NCBI GenBank assembly: GCA_024653405.1
Contig: JANLGB010000158.1
Coordinates: forward strand, 1-5,395
Source: Candidatus Saccharicenans sp.
Lineage (GTDB): Bacteria; Acidobacteriota; Aminicenantia; Aminicenantales; Saccharicenantaceae
DNA: 5,395 bases
Direction: 5' to 3'
Shown one piece after another: positions 5,358 through 5,395 of the stretch. Numbering within the stretch: the stretch's first letter is position 1; each line of letters begins with the position of its first letter. The notes below the pieces were generated by a model, which worked only from the letters and a program-made list of their open reading frames with translations, was not told the DNA's origin and did no database searches. A program made the translations under genes and the position numbers.

Positions 5358-5395
5358 ATGGTATCCAGGATAAAGGGAGTGTTTGGAGGAGGCGC
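5358..5395 (+). CDS. Possible start of a divergent rightward gene (fragment, cut by the window edge)
   Basis: An ATG at 5358 opens a frame that runs uninterrupted to the window end, encoding MVSRIKGVFGGG. A short AGG (5348-5350) lies 7 nt upstream. The TGCTATTAT at 5299-5307 could act as an extended -10 for it. Twelve residues are too few to recognise a family or to show that it is coding. It is listed only because it explains the otherwise empty 5333-5395 segment. Confidence 0.25.
   Translation, partial: MVSRIKGVFGGG

Overview
The window reads as an ordinary, gene-dense stretch of bacterial chromosome, GC-rich by eye, with six recognisable genes and one doubtful fragment at the right edge. 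There are no RNA genes, insertion sequences, CRISPR arrays or phage genes. The genes are housekeeping types (tRNA modification, ribosomal protein acetylation, central carbon metabolism, a competence-type ATPase) plus a gliding-type Ras-like GTPase. An MglA-like GTPase beside broadly conserved bacterial genes, with many CGG and GCC codons, would fit Acidobacteriota/Aminicenantes-like or deltaproteobacterial lineages. That placement is a guess; no phylogenetic marker here settles it.

Layout. A leftward pair occupies 1-1473: an MglA-like GTPase (607-1473) followed 44 bp later by comM, which is cut by the window edge before its AAA+ domain. A 172-bp divergent intergenic region (1474-1645) carries candidate promoters for both directions. 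A rightward pair follows: a SLOG/LOG-like TIGR00725 protein (1646-2116, TTG start) and truA (2113-2952), overlapping by ATGA. A leftward three-gene unit fills 2957-5260: an isocitrate/isopropylmalate-type dehydrogenase, tsaB and rimI, read from a strong sigma-70-type promoter at 5303-5332. truA and rimI converge with only 4 bp between their stop codons. The last 38 bases may hold the start of a rightward gene.

How the genes fit together. TruA (pseudouridine at tRNA 38-40) and TsaB (t6A37 synthesis) both modify the tRNA anticodon arm. RimI acetylates ribosomal protein S18 and is a very common neighbour of TsaB. The dehydrogenase shares their transcript without an obvious pathway link.

The point most worth a second look is the tsaB/rimI junction. 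The ATG available to rimI would remove the first strand of the GNAT fold. The rimI frame stays open upstream into the end of tsaB. There, an AGGAG followed by seven A residues precedes an in-frame CTG. This allows either a non-canonical CTG start or a slippage/frameshift TsaB-RimI fusion. I found no clear sign of a wholly new system.
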